Origin: an uncultured Alphaproteobacteria bacterium
GTDB lineage: Bacteria; Pseudomonadota; Alphaproteobacteria; Bin95
Length of the DNA stretch: 9,445 nt
Direction: 5' to 3'
Assembly: GCA_913060845.1 (NCBI GenBank)
Contig: CAJXVF010000051.1
Span: 1-9,445, forward strand
Position numbers and translations under genes: made by a program. The notes under the pieces were generated by a model. That model saw only the letters and a list, made by a program, of their open reading frames with translations. It was not told where the DNA came from and did not search any database. Shown piece by piece: positions 9,184 to 9,445 of the stretch (position 1 is the stretch's first letter; each line of letters starts with the position of its first letter).

Positions 9184-9212
9184 GCCCCTGTCCAGCCGGG
9201 CTGGATGGGGGC
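9184..9212 (-). promoter_or_regulatory. Hairpin in the tuf leader
   Basis: In the 107-nt stretch between tRNA-Gly and tuf, the minus strand reads GCCCC-CA-TCCAGC, loop CCG, then GCTGGA-CA-GGGGC. This gives 6 bp, a symmetric 2x2 internal loop, and a further 5 bp. No U-tract follows (next is GTGATCG), so it is not a standard terminator. It ends 28 nt before the tuf ATG. A role in processing the tRNA-tuf transcript or in control of tuf is possible but unproven. Confidence 0.6.
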
Positions 9213-9262
9213 CATCTTGGTTAATATCTGGTCACGCTGCTTGCGCTTTGCGACCTCTCAAT

Positions 9263-9336
9263 TGGAGCGGGCGACGGGGATCGAACCCGCACAGCCAGCT
9301 TGGAAGGCTGGAACTCTACCATTGAGCTACGCCCGC
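9263..9336 (-). tRNA. tRNA-Gly (anticodon UCC)
   Basis: A complete 74-nt tRNA gene with encoded CCA. The 7-bp acceptor stem is GCGGGCG with CGCCCGC, followed by discriminator U. The D arm reads GCTC-AATGGTA-GAGT, the anticodon stem is CCAGC with GCTGG around loop CTTCCAA, and the T arm is GCGGG-TTCGATC-CCCGT. The anticodon TCC occupies 9302-9304 and reads GGA/GGG codons. It lies directly upstream of tuf, as glyT lies upstream of tufB in E. coli, except that thrT is missing between them. Confidence 0.97.
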
Positions 9337-9353
9337 GCGTTGTCTTCTCCTGC

Positions 9354-9377
9354 CTTTGCCGGACCTTTCCGGCAAAG
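9354..9377 (-). other. Perfect 10-bp hairpin in the tRNA spacer
   Basis: On the minus strand CTTTGCCGGA and TCCGGCAAAG are perfect inverted arms of 10 bp around the loop AAGG. It lies between tRNA-Tyr and tRNA-Gly, 17 nt before the 5' end of tRNA-Gly. No U-run follows on either strand. It is a likely RNA-processing structure or degenerate terminator; the role is inferred. Confidence 0.6.
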
Positions 9378-9378
9378 C

Positions 9379-9395
9379 CCGCCGCACCGCGGCGG
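9379..9395 (-). other. 7-bp GC hairpin in the tRNA spacer
   Basis: CCGCCGC-GGT-GCGGCGG on the minus strand gives a 7-bp all-GC stem with a 3-nt loop. It is immediately upstream (in transcription) of the 10-bp hairpin, with one base between them. A T-run (GTTTTTAAG) lies before it, not after it, on this strand, so it is not an intrinsic terminator for this direction. Confidence 0.55.
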
Positions 9396-9411
9396 ACTTA
9401 AAAACTTCAAT

Positions 9412-9445
9412 TGGTGGAGGGGGTTGGATTCGAACCAACGTAGGC
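9412..9445 (-). tRNA. tRNA-Tyr, 3' end only (cut by window edge)
   Basis: The last 34 nt of a tRNA gene: the end of the variable arm (GCCTAC), the T arm GTTGG-TTCGAAT-CCAAC, the 3' acceptor strand CCCCTCC, discriminator A, and encoded CCA. The variable-arm remnant GCCTAC and the acceptor sequence fit bacterial tRNA-Tyr, and tRNA-Tyr next to tRNA-Gly upstream of tuf is a known arrangement. The anticodon lies outside the window, so identity rests on sequence resemblance and context. Confidence 0.85.

Noticed and set aside
9222..9227. TATTAA as a possible -10 box for tuf
   Set aside because: No TTGACA-like hexamer is found 16-18 nt upstream, so a promoter is not supported by sequence alone.
9354..9395. 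The hairpins between the tRNA genes as an intrinsic terminator
   Set aside because: The only T-run lies before, not after, the stems in the direction of transcription, and no U-tract follows on the other strand either.

Overview
This window is the conserved ribosomal-protein superoperon of an alphaproteobacterium, read entirely from the minus strand (from high coordinates to low). The assignment to Alphaproteobacteria is inference from the protein sequences: EF-Tu has KPHCNIG at its N-terminus and ends a 396-residue protein, S14 is the 101-residue zinc-independent form, and L3 has a C-terminal tail. Base composition is moderately GC-rich by eye. I cannot name the genus.

Layout in the direction of transcription: the 3' end of a tRNA-Tyr gene (cut by the window edge); a 75-nt spacer with two tandem hairpins; tRNA-Gly(UCC); a 107-nt leader with a strong interrupted hairpin; tuf (EF-Tu); a 75-nt spacer; then the S10 block rpsJ-rplC-rplD-rplW-rplB-rpsS-rplV-rpsC-rplP-rpmC-rpsQ; then the spc block rplN-rplX-rplE-rpsN-rpsH-rplF and the first 45 codons of rplR, which runs off the window. 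Spacing within the ribosomal-protein genes is 27 nt or less, with three stop/start overlaps (rplD/rplW, rpsS/rplV, rplV/rpsC). No intrinsic terminator separates the S10 and spc blocks, so they probably form one transcription unit. All proteins are intact and full length apart from the truncated rplR.

The genes work together in translation. Their products include the peptidyl-transferase and exit-tunnel proteins (L2, L3, L4, L16, L22, L23, L24, L29), 5S rRNA binders (L5, L18), factor-binding-region proteins (L6, L14), and 30S head and body proteins (S3, S8, S10, S14, S17, S19). EF-Tu and two tRNAs complete the set.

The most notable feature is the junction upstream of rpsJ. tuf is preceded by tRNA-Tyr and tRNA-Gly, the neighbours of tufB in Escherichia coli, but followed by rpsJ, the neighbour of tufA. 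The usual rpsL-rpsG-fusA block is absent immediately upstream. This chimeric order was described for Rickettsia prowazekii, and here it occurs in DNA that is clearly not AT-rich. I see no mobile element, CRISPR array, defence system or undescribed gene system. No stretch longer than 107 bases lacks a gene, and every sizeable plus-strand reading frame lies opposite one of these genes.
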